From the NCBI GenBank assembly GCA_016719945.1, contig JADJYE010000040.1, positions 1 through 64,000 on the forward strand: a stretch of 64,000 bases of DNA, written 5' to 3'. Below, piece by piece: positions 1 through 9,259 of this stretch. Below the pieces are notes generated by a model, which searched no databases, was not told the origin of the DNA, and saw only the letters and a list, made by a program, of their open reading frames with translations. Position 1 is the first letter of the stretch, and every line of letters starts with the position of its first letter. The stretch is from Polyangiaceae bacterium (lineage in GTDB: Bacteria; Myxococcota_A; Polyangia; Polyangiales; Polyangiaceae). A program made the position numbers and the translations under genes.

Positions 1-289
1 AGCAGACTCGAGGAAGTCGAGGCGCACGACGGACTCGACGAGCGGTCGCTCGATCTTCGTGGGCCAGTTCCAGTCGAAGTCGGCCATGGGCTTGAATCGC
101 TCGAGGCGGCTGCGTGCGCGACGCCGATCAAGCGCGTCGGGCGCGGTCCTTCTCCTCGACGTCGACCATGTGCTGAAGGAGTTGCTGCGGGCCCCATCGC
201 TTCTTGGTCGCCAGCGCGACCAGATCATCGAGCTCGGCTGCGGTGGCAAGCAGGCCGAGGGCGTGGAGCCGCGCCTTCAGGCTGCTCAT
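1..289 (-). pseudogene. istB: IS21-type helper ATPase IstB, 5' part, frameshifted and cut by window edge
   Basis: The start ATG is at 287-289, overlapping the end of the istA remnant as usual in IS21 elements. The first 53 codons give a typical IstB N-terminus ([20 protein letters not shown], then [11 protein letters not shown]). A stop at 128-130 ends this frame, and the family sequence resumes one frame over in 1-127 ([33 protein letters not shown]). One small indel near 128 therefore breaks the gene. IstB is the AAA+ helper that works with the IstA transposase. The Walker motifs would lie beyond the left edge, so their state is unknown. Confidence 0.85.
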
Positions 290-1752
290 TGGTCGTCCTC
301 CGGCGCTGAATCGGGGATTCGGCGGCGAGGTGATCGTAGCGATGGAGCGCGTGCGGAGTGACGACGGATCGCGGACGCGTGGGTCGTCAGGGAGCACGAC
401 CTCGATGGGAGCCGGGGCGCCGCAAGCGCGTGCGCGCTGATCGAGGATATGGGCGACGGATTGCGCCGCGAACGCGTCGCGGCGATGAGCCTCGGCGATC
501 GCGGCATCGAGATCGGTGGCGCCATAGGTGTCGAGCAGGTGGAGAAGCCAGGTGGTGGTGCCGCCGAGATGACCGCCGTGTAGTGCGATCTGTCCGAGGA
601 AGGCGTGGGCGCTGGGGCAGCCCGCGACGAGGCGGTTGCGACCGCGGTGTCGCGCGCCTTGCGCTTCTCGCGGGCAAGCGCGGGAGGTGAGCCTGATCTT
701 CGATCTGGCGCCGGGTGTCCCAGGAGCGCTGGTGCCGCGCAATCTCCTTGTCACCATCGAGCACGCGGACGGTCGTTTCCGAGGCCACGAGCGTGAGTGG
801 TTTCCTGACGAGCGTGTGCGGGATGGAGTAATCGTTGCGGTCGAAGCGAACGTAGGGCGTCTTGCCCGGGCGACGGACTGCACGTGGCACAGGTCGAACG
901 CATGCTCAGGCAGCGGCAGGGGGCTCTGCTGCTCGTCGGCGAGGACTCGGCGACGGTGCGGGCGGCGTCGCCGGGAACGCGACGACCGTGGACGACGCGA
1001 TCGATCCAGGCGTCGAGCTGCTGATTGAGATCCGCAAGGGACGAGAACGAGCGCGCCGCGAAGAAGGCCTCGCGGAGGTCGCGGATCCGTCGCTCGACGC
1101 GGCCCTTTTCGTTGCCGCGCGCGATGCCGACGGGGGTGGGAGCGAAGTGATAGTGGCCCGCGAGCTCGAGGATGCGTGGATGGAAGCGGATGAGGTCGCC
1201 CTGTCGCTCGATGACGACGCTCTTCCAGGTTGTCGTAGAGCACGGCCCTGGGAACGCCGCCGAACCGCTGGAACGCCTCCACGTGGCAGCGAACGAAGCT
1301 CTCGAGGGTCTGGTCGAGCGTAAAGCGCGCGAACGTAGCGCGCGACGAGGCGAGCACCATCACGAAGCACGACAGCGCGCGCTCGCCCTGCCCGACACGA
1401 ATCTTCCCGAACGAGCCCCAGTCGACCTGGGCCTGCCTCTGGGCAGCACGGTCAGGCGGAAAAACGCCTCATGATGGGCGGGTCGGACTCGCCGCCGCAT
1501 TTCCCGGATCATCTCGAACAGGCGGGTTGCGCGCAGGCGCGGATACTGCTCCAGGGTCTGGGCGACGAACGGGAGGTACGCGTCGAGCAAAGTGGCGCTG
1601 CTGCAGAGCCCGCGATTGACGAACCTGCGGGGCTCGATGGCGAGCTCCACCGTGTCGTGATGAACGCCGAGCTCGGTGGCGATCGTGCCCACCTTCCAGT
1701 GCTCCGCGAAGAAGAGTCGCCGAATGCGGCCACGCTGCTGGTCCGGGATCAT
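287..1752 (-). pseudogene. istA: IS21-type transposase IstA, multiply frameshifted
   Basis: Family sequence is spread over several frames. The N-terminus starts at ATG 1750-1752 (MIPDQQRGRIRRLFFAEHWK, then a helix-turn-helix-like TELGVHHDTVELAI). Part of the DDE core is near 1230-1363 (SFVRCHVEAFQRFGGVPRAV). A C-terminal segment lies near 700-890 (YVRFDRNDYSIPHTLVRK) and the end near 290-560 (LLDTYGATDLDAAIAEAH). No frame carries the whole protein and several single-base shifts are needed to join the parts. It is a dead transposase. The ends of the element were not located. Confidence 0.85.
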
Positions 1753-2499
1753 CGGGCCACCTCCCGAGATGACGAGTCGCTCGAGATCGCGAAAGCTACC
1801 GAGGCCGTCGAGGCGAGGCCGTCGGCGGCGGTGCGCGCCGGCGTGGACCCAGGCGACGCTGTAGAGAGCGCCGCCGTGGTCCAGGAACGCCTCGCGACAG
1901 AGGTTGGAGTCGCACGAAAGTCCCCACGCGTCAGGCACAGAGCGCAGCGCGGACCGGCTGCCCTGCCAAAGCGCAATCGCCTCGAGCAGCGTCGCGAGCG
2001 CGCGGGGTGCTTGGGCTCCGTCGCAAGCTGGGCCTTCAGTATCGTGTCGCCCGGTCCCGCCATCGCGACGACGCGCGTCGTCAGCGAGCCCGGCGCGATT
2101 CCCATCCAGATCGAATCCATTGGTGATCTCCTCGCGTGGCGACTCGACCGTCACGGCGACGGCGGAACGCTCCGCGGCGGAGACGATCGACGCGAGGGCA
2201 ACTTCTCGGCGACGTATGTCCGTTTCTATTTGTCGTCGACGCGCCCGCCATCTGCTCGTGCGCTTCGAGGTCTTCACCTTCGCCCCTGAGCTTCGCCAGT
2301 GGACGCGCTTGAGCGCGCGGCGACGGGCGAGGCGCTCGTCGTCATGGCGACCATCGACGCAGTAGATGTGTCCCCGGTCGCAGTCTCGGCAGAGGTGAAA
2401 GAGGCGCCGGCAAGCGTCGACGACGCACTGGATCTGTCGGAGATCGTCCACTGGCGAGTGCCCGCCGAATTCGGCCACCGCGAGGAACTCGTGCGACAA
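1753..2499 (-). other. Long open but unconvincing reading frame upstream of istA; possible zinc-binding remnant
   Basis: No intact gene is recognised here. The minus-strand frame that leads into istA contains a cysteine cluster near 2380-2420 (CRRLFHLCRDCDRGHIYC) resembling a small metal-binding protein. Downstream of it the sequence is low-complexity arginine-rich translation typical of shadow frames in GC-rich DNA. It is probably the decayed companion ORF of the neighbouring insertion sequence, but that is a guess. Confidence 0.25.
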
Positions 2500-2534
2500 C
2501 GCTCACGTCGAACGCGTCCACTCGCGGCGACCCG

Positions 2535-2568
2535 GGGCTCGGAGGTAGTGACTCCGGGCCCTACTTTT
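2535..2568 (+). terminator. Hairpin with T-run immediately before the group II intron
   Basis: Bases 2535-2544 and 2552-2561 form a 10-bp stem (one G-T pair) around a 7-base loop. It is followed by TACTTTT, and then by the intron 5' end at 2569. The form is that of a rho-independent terminator. Group IIC introns are known to insert just after such hairpins, which fits its position. Confidence 0.7.
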
Positions 2569-4407
2569 GTGCGCCCAGCATGGCGCGACCTTGAGGGTGC
2601 AAGTCCCGCCGAGAGGAGACCATCCTGATCGAAGCGAGCCGCAACTGCGGGAGGGCGACCGACCGTGGGGAGGAAGCGGGAGCGAAACCGCGGGCCGATG
2701 GACAAGAACCCGATACGAGGCGGCGCCAGAGTGGGGCGAGCGGGCAAATGACCGCGAAGCTCCGATGGTCGAGGCTCAGGCGACGTAAATCGGGCGGTCG
2801 TGCGGGGAAGGGTCGCGTTCTTACCTGGGGAGATCTCGCCCTGGGCCTGAAAGGGCCACGCGCAAGCGGAGCGAGAAGTCAGCCGAGGCCGTAGTAGGCG
2901 CGGGCAACTGCGACGAAGGGCCGAACGGAGAGGAGAGCGAAACGATCGTGCGTCTCGGAGGCAAACGGCCGCAGATGTCGAGGCAACTTGAGCTTCCGCT
3001 AGGGGTAGGGACGAAATCCCGAGCAGAGCGGGCGCGCGAAGCGCCGACGGCGACGCACGGAAACGAAGCGCTCGGGAGCGAGCGACCTGATGGAGCGCGT
3101 GTGCGAACGCGCGAACCTCCAGGCCGCGCTGAAACGGGTGAAGAAGAACAAGGGCAGTGCCGGCATCGACGGGATGACGGTGGATGAGCTGCCGGAGCAC
3201 CTGAAGACCCACTGGCCCGCGCTGCGCGAGCAACTGCTCACGGGCACGTACCAGCCGTCCCCGGTGCGAAGGCATGGGATCCGAAGAGCGGTGGTGGGGT
3301 GCGCGAGCTTGGCATCCCGACCGTCGTCGATCGGTTCATCCAGCAAGCCATCCTGCAGGTGCTCGGACCTCGTTTCGATTCGACCTTCTCGCAGTACAGC
3401 TACGGCTTTCGCCCCGGACGCAGCGCCCACGACGCGGTCGTGCAAGCGCAGCGGTACGTGAACGAAGGCCGCCGCTTCGTGGTGGACGTGGACTTGGAGA
3501 AGTTCTTCGACCGCGTGAACCACGACGTGCTGATGGGCAGGCTCGCGAAGCGAATCGAGGACAAGCGACTGCGCGGGCTGATTCGCCGTTATCTCGAAGC
3601 GGGGATGATGGCGAACGGGGTCGCGACGGAGCGTCACGAGGGCACGCCGCAAGGTGGACCGCTCTCGCCGCTGCTCGCGAACGTGCTCTTGGACGAGGTC
3701 GACAAGGAGCTGGAGCGACGCGGACATGCGTTCGTGCGCTACGCCGACGACTGCAACGTGTACGTGCGGTCGAGGCGGGCGGGCGAGCGGGTGATGGAGC
3801 TGCTCCGGCGGCTCTACGCGGGGCTCCGACTCCGTGTGAACGAAGCCAAGAGCGCCGTGGACCGACCGCAGAACCGCAAGCTGCTCGGCTATTCCTTCTG
3901 GAATGCCGGCGGCATGCAAGTGAAGCGGAAGGTCGCACCCAAGGCCCTGACCGCGATGAGGGATCGTGTACGCGAGCTGACGCGCCCGACCCGAAGCCAG
4001 AGCATCGCGCGAGTCGTGGAGGATCTGCGGTCGTACCTGACGGGGTGGAAGAACTACTTCCGCCTCGCCGACACGCCCAAGATCTTCCGCGAGGCTCGAC
4101 GAGTGGATCCGGCACCGGCTCAGGGCGCTGCATCTGCGCCACTGGAAACGGGGGCGCACGACCTATCGCGAACTGCGAGCCCAGGGAGCCCCGAGCGCGT
4201 CGCCGCACAGGTCGCCGCAAGCACCCGCCGATGGTGGAAGAACTCCGCCATGGCGATCCACATCGCCTTCCCCATCCGCTACTTCGACGAGCTGGGAGTC
4301 CCCCGACTCGCCGCGTAACCTCAACTCTCCGAACCGCCGGATGCGGACCCGCTTGTCCGGTGGTGTGGCAGGGGTCCCGAGGGATTTCCTCGGGCCCCTA
4401 TGCCGAT
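2569..4407 (+). mobile_element. Bacterial group II intron, about 1.84 kb
   Basis: The 5' end begins GTGCGCCCAGCATGG, matching the GUGYG consensus of group II introns, directly after a terminator-like hairpin. About 520 bases of structured non-coding sequence (domains I-III) precede the reverse-transcriptase ORF in domain IV. Behind the ORF a domain V hairpin (about 4333-4366, with ACCGCCGGA pairing TCCGGTGGT) and a domain VI hairpin (about 4370-4402) are visible. The likely branch A is at about 4400 and the 3' end CCGAT at 4403-4407. Downstream lies a truncated IS66 gene. The broken ORF suggests that mobility now depends on a helper in trans, if it remains mobile at all. Class IIC is inferred from the site only. 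Confidence 0.8.
3090..4318 (+). pseudogene. Group II intron reverse transcriptase/maturase, frameshifted
   Basis: The N-terminal part reads in one frame from ATG 3090 (RVKKNKGSAGIDGMTVDEL). At about 3281 one C seems to be missing, and the protein continues from 3285 in another frame: GGGVRELGIPTVVDRFIQQA, the RT core with the YADD catalytic box (RYADDCNVY, near 3740), then maturase domain X (LTGWKNYFRLADTPKIF). Between about 4092 and 4190 a second frame briefly fits the family better (RLDEWIRHRLRALHLRHWKR), which suggests two compensating shifts. The C-terminus (RRWWKNSAMAIHIAFP) is good. No HNH endonuclease domain follows. Confidence 0.85.
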
Positions 4408-4453
4408 TGGTGGGCTTGCCGCGATCGTCGGCCCCGCCCGTCAGCGGGGCCAA

Positions 4454-4876
4454 CTACGCCGTCAGCTCGGCCGGCTCAGATTCCCGCGCTTCTCGATGCC
4501 CGCTGACAACGACCTGGTGGATGCGCGGCGCCAGCTCGCTCGGCGTGAGGTCGTGGCCTCCACACCCATGGCACGCCCTCGGCCGCACCTCCGTCCGCTT
4601 CGTCACCTTCTCGGCCGGCAGCAGGACTCGCTTGTGACCCTTGTGACCGGCCTGCCCACCGCGCTTGCGGCCCGATGCCTCTTTCGACGGCCGCGTTCCA
4701 GGCGGATCGCTCGACGGCGGCTTGTGCGAATTGGTCGAGTTCTGCCCGAGCTGACGCTCCAGCTCTGCGACTCGACCCTTCAAGCGCGCGATCTCGGCGT
4801 CCCGAGCCGCAAGGACCTCCAGCAGGTGAGCCACCTGGGCCTCCAGCCTGCTGATGCGCTCGTCCGCCGTCGCCAC
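4454..4876 (-). pseudogene. tnpC: IS66-family transposase, N-terminal fragment
   Basis: This 140-residue frame has a coiled-coil start (ISRLEAQVAHLLEVLAARDA), then the IS66 signature NSHKPPSSDPPGTRPSKE and GGQAGHKGHKR, then a zinc-finger-like CHGCG. Family similarity stops near PRIHQVV (about 4503), after which the sequence is unrelated. The normal protein is about 450-500 residues, so only the first quarter remains. The group II intron lies just beyond the break. Confidence 0.8.
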
Positions 4877-5085
4877 ACCGCGAATCGATCATGCCGCGAT
4901 CCCCCTGTCGATCCCCCTCGACATATGATCACGTATGGCCATCAGGTCGCGGACCCCGTGAACGGGTACGTGGCGCCTACCGCGCGCGCGCGCGGGTCTG
5001 GCGGGCAGCGAGAGCCAAAGTGTGACCGGTTAGTCACGATTCCGGGACTTGGGGTTGTGGAGGTGGGGGCGCCCATTGCGGGCCA

Positions 5086-5235
5086 GTGGATCACTTTCCC
5101 AATCCCCACCCTGATCCACTGGATCGGTACTCCCGAGTGGATCACCACCCCTAGGGGGGGTGGTGTGGTGATCCACTGGGAGTGGATCACTGGTACGGAG
5201 TGGATCACTTCGTCGAGGGCAGGCAGGTGATCCAC
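5086..5235 (+). repeat. Iteron-like array of the 9-mer GTGGATCAC in both orientations
   Basis: Perfect copies of GTGGATCAC or its complement lie at 5086-5094, 5137-5145, 5168-5176, 5182-5190, 5200-5208 and 5227-5235, with an 8-of-9 copy at 5112-5120. Orientations are +,(-),+,-,+,+,-. A GC-rich palindrome (ACCACCCC-TA-GGGG...TGGT) sits at about 5145-5166 between copies. The last copy abuts the stop codon of the helicase gene. Short reiterated sites next to a replication helicase are typical of plasmid or phage origins, but an operator role is equally possible. Confidence 0.75.
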
Positions 5236-6778
5236 TCACGGCGACACCTCGGCGGCGTACCAGGCCTCACCATTCCGCGGCCCGCTGGCCCGACGTAGCC
5301 GGCCCTCGCCGGCCAGGTAGGCGAGAGCATCGATGACCGTGTTAGCGCTGCGCGCGCCCTCGATGCTGGCCCCTCGGATCTGCCTCCCCGAGCAACCGGG
5401 GTTGCGAGCCACGAACGCGACGATGCGATCGTGTAGGTCGGTCCGTCGCGCCTTCTCGCGGCTGGCCTTCCGCTCCTCGGGGGGAGCGCACCCGGTGACG
5501 CGGACCTCGACGCCGGCCCGGGCATCGTCGCCGATCCCGACGTCGCGGATCTCGAGGGTGAGGTCCTCGGACGTGACGCCGCTGGTACGCGCCTTCTCGT
5601 GGCTGACGAGCGTCGGCTCACCCTTCGCGGCCTGGAACACGAGCACGCTGGCGCAGGCGTCGAAGATGGCAGACGAGCCGCGGATCGCGGTCTTGGCTCC
5701 CCCCCCCGTCGTCGTCGCGTGGCTTCCTCGCGTGGTGGATCACCAGCGGTACGACGCCGGTACGCTCCGACACGGCGAGCAGGGCATCGAGCAGGCGGCG
5801 GACCTCGGAGCTGTTCTCGTCCAGGTCGGGCGCGCACGCGCGGAGCGAGTCGACGATGAGCAGCGCCGCCCCCTCGCACGCGCGAGAGTAGGCATCGATC
5901 GCGCCCGCCGCCGACAGGTGCATCGCTGGCAGAGCAGCCACCGCGAGCCGTCCGCGGAGCTCGTCGGCCGTGATGTCGCGAGCTCGGGCGAGCCGCTGGT
6001 ATCGCTCGGCCGTGAGGCGCAGCCCCTGCTCGTAGTCGACGTGGATCACTCGCCCCCGGCGGGCGAGGGAGACGGAGCCCCACACGGGCCCCCCCGCGGC
6101 AACCGAGAGAGCGAGCGACTGCGCGGCTATGGTCTTGCCGCTGAAGCCGTAGCCGGCGAACAGGGTCGGCGCGCCGGGGCACATGTCGAGCGACTGCACG
6201 AGCCAGGGCACCGGCGGCAACGGCGCGAAGAGGGCATCGACGTCCGCGAGCGCGAGGTCGGGCTTCGTTTCGACCATCGGCCCGGCGACGTCCGCGATCG
6301 CCCGCGCGGCATCCTGCTCCCAGCCCTCGGGGACGTCGCCGTAGCCCTCCGCCGCGATGCGGTGCGCGCGATCGATCACGCGGCGTCGACGTGCCAGCGT
6401 GGCCACACGCTCGGCATGCGCGCCGACGTTGGCGACGCTGGGGGTGGCGTCGACGATCTGGGCCAGGTACGCCGGACCCCCGATGCTCGCGAGTCGCTGA
6501 CGGTCGCGCAGCAGCCCGGCCACGGTCACCGTGTCGACCGCTCGCTCGTCCGCCGCGAGCTCGACGATGGCGGAGTAGATCCGCCCGTTCGGCTCGCTAT
6601 AGAAGTCCGCCGCGCGGAGCTGAACCTGACTCAGTCGGCGCACGTCGAGCAGCAGCGTCGACAGCACCGCGGCCTCGGCGTCGAGGTCATGCGGCGGCAC
6701 TTTGCCGGCCGCGCGGGCCATAGGATCGGCCTGGACCCGCGCCAGCGGGCGAGGCGACGAGATCGGCGCGGCGCTCAC
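5236..6778 (-). CDS. DnaB/RepA-like replicative helicase, frameshifted at a 9-base G tract
   Basis: The GTG start at 6776-6778 overlaps the stop of a 25-codon ORF. Residues 30-135 resemble the DnaB N-terminal domain (PPHDLDAEAAVLSTLLLD). Residues 190-330 are a RecA-like ATPase of the RepA/AAA_25 type with Walker A GYGFSGKT (209-216) and a Walker-B-like GAALLIVDSL. At 5699-5707 the coding strand has nine G's. With eight, the frame continues smoothly as AKTAIRGSSAIFDACASVLV into the 136-residue frame that ends at 5236 and carries a winged-helix-like C-terminus (GCSGRQIRGASIEGARSAN). As written, the upstream frame terminates at 5618. It is either an inactivating or sequencing indel, or slippage/phase-variable expression. 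It closes a run of coupled small genes and touches the iteron array. Confidence 0.8.
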
Positions 6779-6852
6779 GTCGCCCCCTCGGGGGTCACGA
6801 TCGCGAGCGGCCCCATGCCGGCATCGCGGATGGCATCGAGGTCGATCGTCAT
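6775..6852 (-). CDS. 25-residue coupled ORF before the helicase
   Basis: ATG at 6850-6852 overlaps the stop of the upstream 47-codon ORF (ATGA), and its own TGA overlaps the GTG of the helicase (GTGA). The product begins MTIDLDAIRDAGMGPLAIV. No family is recognised. The double overlap supports translation; it could be a leader peptide that couples helicase translation to the upstream genes. Confidence 0.4.
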   Translation of the reverse strand: MTIDLDAIRDAGMGPLAIVTPEGAT

Positions 6853-6992
6853 CCCGCGAGCACCTGTAGGCCCAGCTCGGCGGCGAGGTCGTCTACCTCG
6901 TCTCGCTCGACGGCCGGAGCCGCCGGCCGCTGCTCACGTCGCCGGAGCCACTGGACATAGTCGGCCACGACGACGAGCCGGAGCCTGCCCAT
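6849..6992 (-). CDS. Hypothetical 47-residue protein
   Basis: ATG at 6990-6992, stop overlapping the next start by four bases. The sequence starts MGRLRLVVVADYVQWLRRRE and is otherwise acidic and leucine-rich. No known family. It is supported only by its position in a run of overlapping same-strand ORFs. Confidence 0.4.
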   Translation of the reverse strand: MGRLRLVVVADYVQWLRRREQRPAAPAVERDEVDDLAAELGLQVLAG

Positions 6993-7002
6993 GGTGACCA
7001 CC

Positions 7003-7182
7003 TCACCACCGGCGCGCGTAGGCACGGAGGCTCCCGAGGTACGCCGCAGGGGGGATGCCCAGCGCTCGCTCGGCGGTGCGCTGGCTCGCCGTGACGGGGG
7101 TCTCGTGGACCGTCAGGACCGATCGCGGGATCGCGATCTGGATCGTGTCGTCGGTCGGTGGTAGTGATCGAGTACGGCTCAT
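7003..7182 (-). CDS. Hypothetical 59-residue protein
   Basis: ATG at 7180-7182, stop at 7003-7005, ten bases before the next start. It contains TDDTIQIAIPRSVLTVHE and a basic C-terminus (RAYARRW). The middle (TASQRTAERALGIPPAAYLG) could form a short helix-turn-helix, as in phage excisionase-like proteins, but this is weak. Confidence 0.4.
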   Translation of the reverse strand: MSRTRSLPPTDDTIQIAIPRSVLTVHETPVTASQRTAERALGIPPAAYLGSLRAYARRW

Positions 7183-7245
7183 GGGATGGTCCTCCTATGC
7201 GTCGAGTGAGCCCGATCGAGTGGTGTCGATCGGGCTCGCGACATT

Positions 7246-7443
7246 TCAGGCGGCCTCAGGCCGCGGGGGATCGGGGGGCGCGGAGGGGGCGAGCCCTCGC
7301 GTCGACAGCACGCGCCGGACGCGCTCACCCGTGCGACCGCGCACCGGCAGGCCGAGCAGCGCGCGGAGGATCGTCCTGGGGTCGGCGTCGGCCTCGGCAG
7401 TGAGGCTCGCGATCGTCTCGTCGGTGATGGTGGTCTGCGGCAT
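7246..7443 (-). CDS. Small helix-turn-helix-like protein
   Basis: A 65-residue product beginning MPQTTITDETIASLTAEADA. The segment ASLTAEADADPRTILRALLG followed by RTGERVRRVL has the spacing of a LacI-type helix-turn-helix as seen in tiny phage or element regulators. The C-terminal 20 residues are proline-rich and probably disordered. It lies in the middle of the small-gene run. Confidence 0.45.
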   Translation of the reverse strand: MPQTTITDETIASLTAEADADPRTILRALLGLPVRGRTGERVRRVLSTRGLAPSAPPDPPRPEAA

Positions 7444-7497
7444 AGGTATGGTGTCTCACGCGCCACGCGCGAAAAGGAGAGGACACGTTTGTCCGCC

Positions 7498-8082
7498 CTA
7501 TTCGGGCGCGTTTCGTCGGCGTCGTCGCATCCGTTTGGAGCCCTCGAACGCAGCGCGGATACCCAGCGACGCCCATAGCGACTCGATGGCGCTGGCGAAG
7601 GTCCGACCTCGCTTCGGGCCGGGGCTTGTGGCGTTCAGCACACGGAGGATCTGGGCGTCCGTCACGCGCTGTTCTTCGATGCTCAAGCGGCGCAGCTGCG
7701 TTCGAACGAGCGCAATGTGAGCGTCGCCGAACGCTGGTAGAGGTCGCCCCGCGGCTTTGAGGTCGCGCCGCATGCGAGGGTGCCACGAGAGGGAGCGCAC
7801 AGCCTCAAGCACAAGCTCGCGCGCCCTCTCGTCGGTGTTGTTCATGCCTGGCTTGTGCGCGTCGGCGTTCAGGCCGCGAAGGATCGTGAGCGCGTGCTCG
7901 TCGCCGCTGTTCGCGTCCACTTCGAGCAAGTCGAGGCGTAGCCGCAGAATGCCAGCGATGCGGCTAGCCTCACTCGCGGGCGTCGTCGTCGGTTCGATGA
8001 TGCGCCGAGGGATCGGCCTCGCCCGCGCACGTCCGCCCTTCACCTTCGCCCAAGTGGTCATGCTCGAATGGTGCACCTTCAC
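7498..8082 (-). CDS. Hypothetical 194-residue protein of the replication-type gene run
   Basis: The GTG start at 8080-8082 overlaps the stop of a 35-codon ORF (GTGA); an internal ATG at 8059-8061 is an alternative start. The protein is mainly helical, with a central stretch DERARELVLEAVRSLSWHPR and a very basic C-terminus (RMRRRRR). No family recognised. Confidence 0.5.
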   Translation of the reverse strand: MKVHHSSMTTWAKVKGGRARARPIPRRIIEPTTTPASEASRIAGILRLRLDLLEVDANSGDEHALTILRGLNADAHKPGMNNTDERARELVLEAVRSLSWHPRMRRDLKAAGRPLPAFGDAHIALVRTQLRRLSIEEQRVTDAQILRVLNATSPGPKRGRTFASAIESLWASLGIRAAFEGSKRMRRRRRNAPE

Positions 8083-8186
8083 GGGGCCAATCGCCCGCGG
8101 TCATCGGGCAGGATGAGGCTCGCGAGCGCGGCTACGGCCCCTTCGCGCGTTCTGTAGAGCGTCCCAGCGATCGTGTACTCCACCAT
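8079..8186 (-). CDS. Hypothetical 35-residue protein
   Basis: ATG at 8184-8186; the TGA at 8079-8081 overlaps the next GTG start. The product reads MVEYTIAGTLYRTREGAVAA and then a short hydrophobic-to-charged tail. Function unknown. The overlap is the only support. Confidence 0.35.
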   Translation of the reverse strand: MVEYTIAGTLYRTREGAVAALASLILPDDRGRLAP

Positions 8187-8273
8187 GGTCCTTGCTTGTC
8201 CTTCTCCGGTCGCGTTCGAGCGCCGGCCGAGAGGAGCGACGCGAGGTCACTCCCGACGGTCGGGGCACGAGCG

Positions 8274-8729
8274 TCAGGAGCGGCGCGCCTTGCGTCGCGC
8301 TTCCTTCATGCGCTTCGTCACGAAGTCCGCGAACACGAGGTCGGGCTGGTCCGATGAACGAACGAGGAACACGAGCCGCGCGGGCCCGTCGTCGTCGAGC
8401 TCATACTTGCCGACGCCCAACACCTCCCATCCGCGACCGGCGCAGTAGTCGATCCATGCCGTCTCGAGATCGTCGTCACCCTCGGCCATGAGGGCACTCA
8501 CTCGATCGGGGAGGCCGTCGTGGCCGAGCATCCGCGCGAACTGCGCGACGTCCTCCGTCAGGCACTGAGGTTCGGAACGGAACGGGAGCAGCGATGCGAG
8601 AGCCGTTGCGAGGCGAACCAAGAAGACAGGATCCATGTTGTTCCTTTCCATGCGCCGCACCTTGCAGCGCATCGGCGATGCGCCGACGTCGAGCCCCCAC
8701 CCGAAGGTCAGGACCCGAGGCCGGGGCAC
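8274..8729 (-). CDS. Hypothetical 151-residue protein
   Basis: The GTG at 8727-8729 starts three bases after the stop of the preceding gene, arguing for coupled translation; an internal methionine (MERNNMDPVF) is an alternative. The central part is acidic (EGDDDLETAWIDYCAGRGWE) and the C-terminus is strongly basic (KRMKEARRKARRS). No known domain. Confidence 0.5.
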   Translation of the reverse strand: MPRPRVLTFGWGLDVGASPMRCKVRRMERNNMDPVFLVRLATALASLLPFRSEPQCLTEDVAQFARMLGHDGLPDRVSALMAEGDDDLETAWIDYCAGRGWEVLGVGKYELDDDGPARLVFLVRSSDQPDLVFADFVTKRMKEARRKARRS

Positions 8730-8732
8730 GGC

Positions 8733-8936
8733 CTACAGCCGCGCTCGACACCTCGTGCAAGCGAACACGGGTTCGGCGCTGCGCCCCTCCCGAGCACGCC
8801 ACCGCGAGCCGATGACGTGCCGCACGTCGCGCTCAGACCCGCACAGGTCGCACCGTGGAACGACGACGGAGCGGCATCGCGCAACGAAGACAGGATCGGT
8901 CTCCGGGCGCCTCCCGTACCAGGGTCGCGCCTTCAC
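8733..8936 (-). CDS. Small zinc-ribbon-like protein
   Basis: A 67-residue product with two CxxC pairs (CDLCG near residue 29 and CTRCR near the end) separated by about 30 residues, as in phage-encoded zinc ribbons or HNH-like remnants. It overlaps the upstream gene by ATGA at 8933-8936. Function is not assigned. Confidence 0.45.
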   Translation of the reverse strand: MKARPWYGRRPETDPVFVARCRSVVVPRCDLCGSERDVRHVIGSRWRAREGRSAEPVFACTRCRARL

Positions 8937-9259
8937 GGCTCACCCCCGAACAGCGGCAGGGTCGCGTTGCGTTCGATGGCACGGTCGGCCGCGAGGAGGC
9001 GTTGCTCCGCGGCCTCCCAGCGATCGATCGGGCGCTTGCAAGTCCGGCTCGTGCGCAGCTCATCGGACGCCCGGCGCATGTCAGCGAGTGCCTCTTCACG
9101 CGCGGCTTGACCGGTCGCGAGCAGCTCAGGCCTCAACCGACGCGCGCATGCCCTACACGCGAGGCACCGCTTCCACTCGCTTGCGCCCCGGTCGCGCTGT
9201 AGCAGCTCCGTCTCGAGCGTCGCGCCGAGGGACCCGCACCACCAGCATGCGCGGCTCAT
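8933..9259 (-). CDS. Cysteine-rich hypothetical protein
   Basis: 108 residues. The N-terminus has CWWCG and then CLACRACARRL, enough cysteines for one zinc site. The rest is helical and charged (AREEALADMRRASDELRTSR). It overlaps neighbours on both sides by four bases (ATGA), so it is part of one transcript. Confidence 0.45.
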   Translation of the reverse strand: MSRACWWCGSLGATLETELLQRDRGASEWKRCLACRACARRLRPELLATGQAAREEALADMRRASDELRTSRTCKRPIDRWEAAEQRLLAADRAIERNATLPLFGGEP

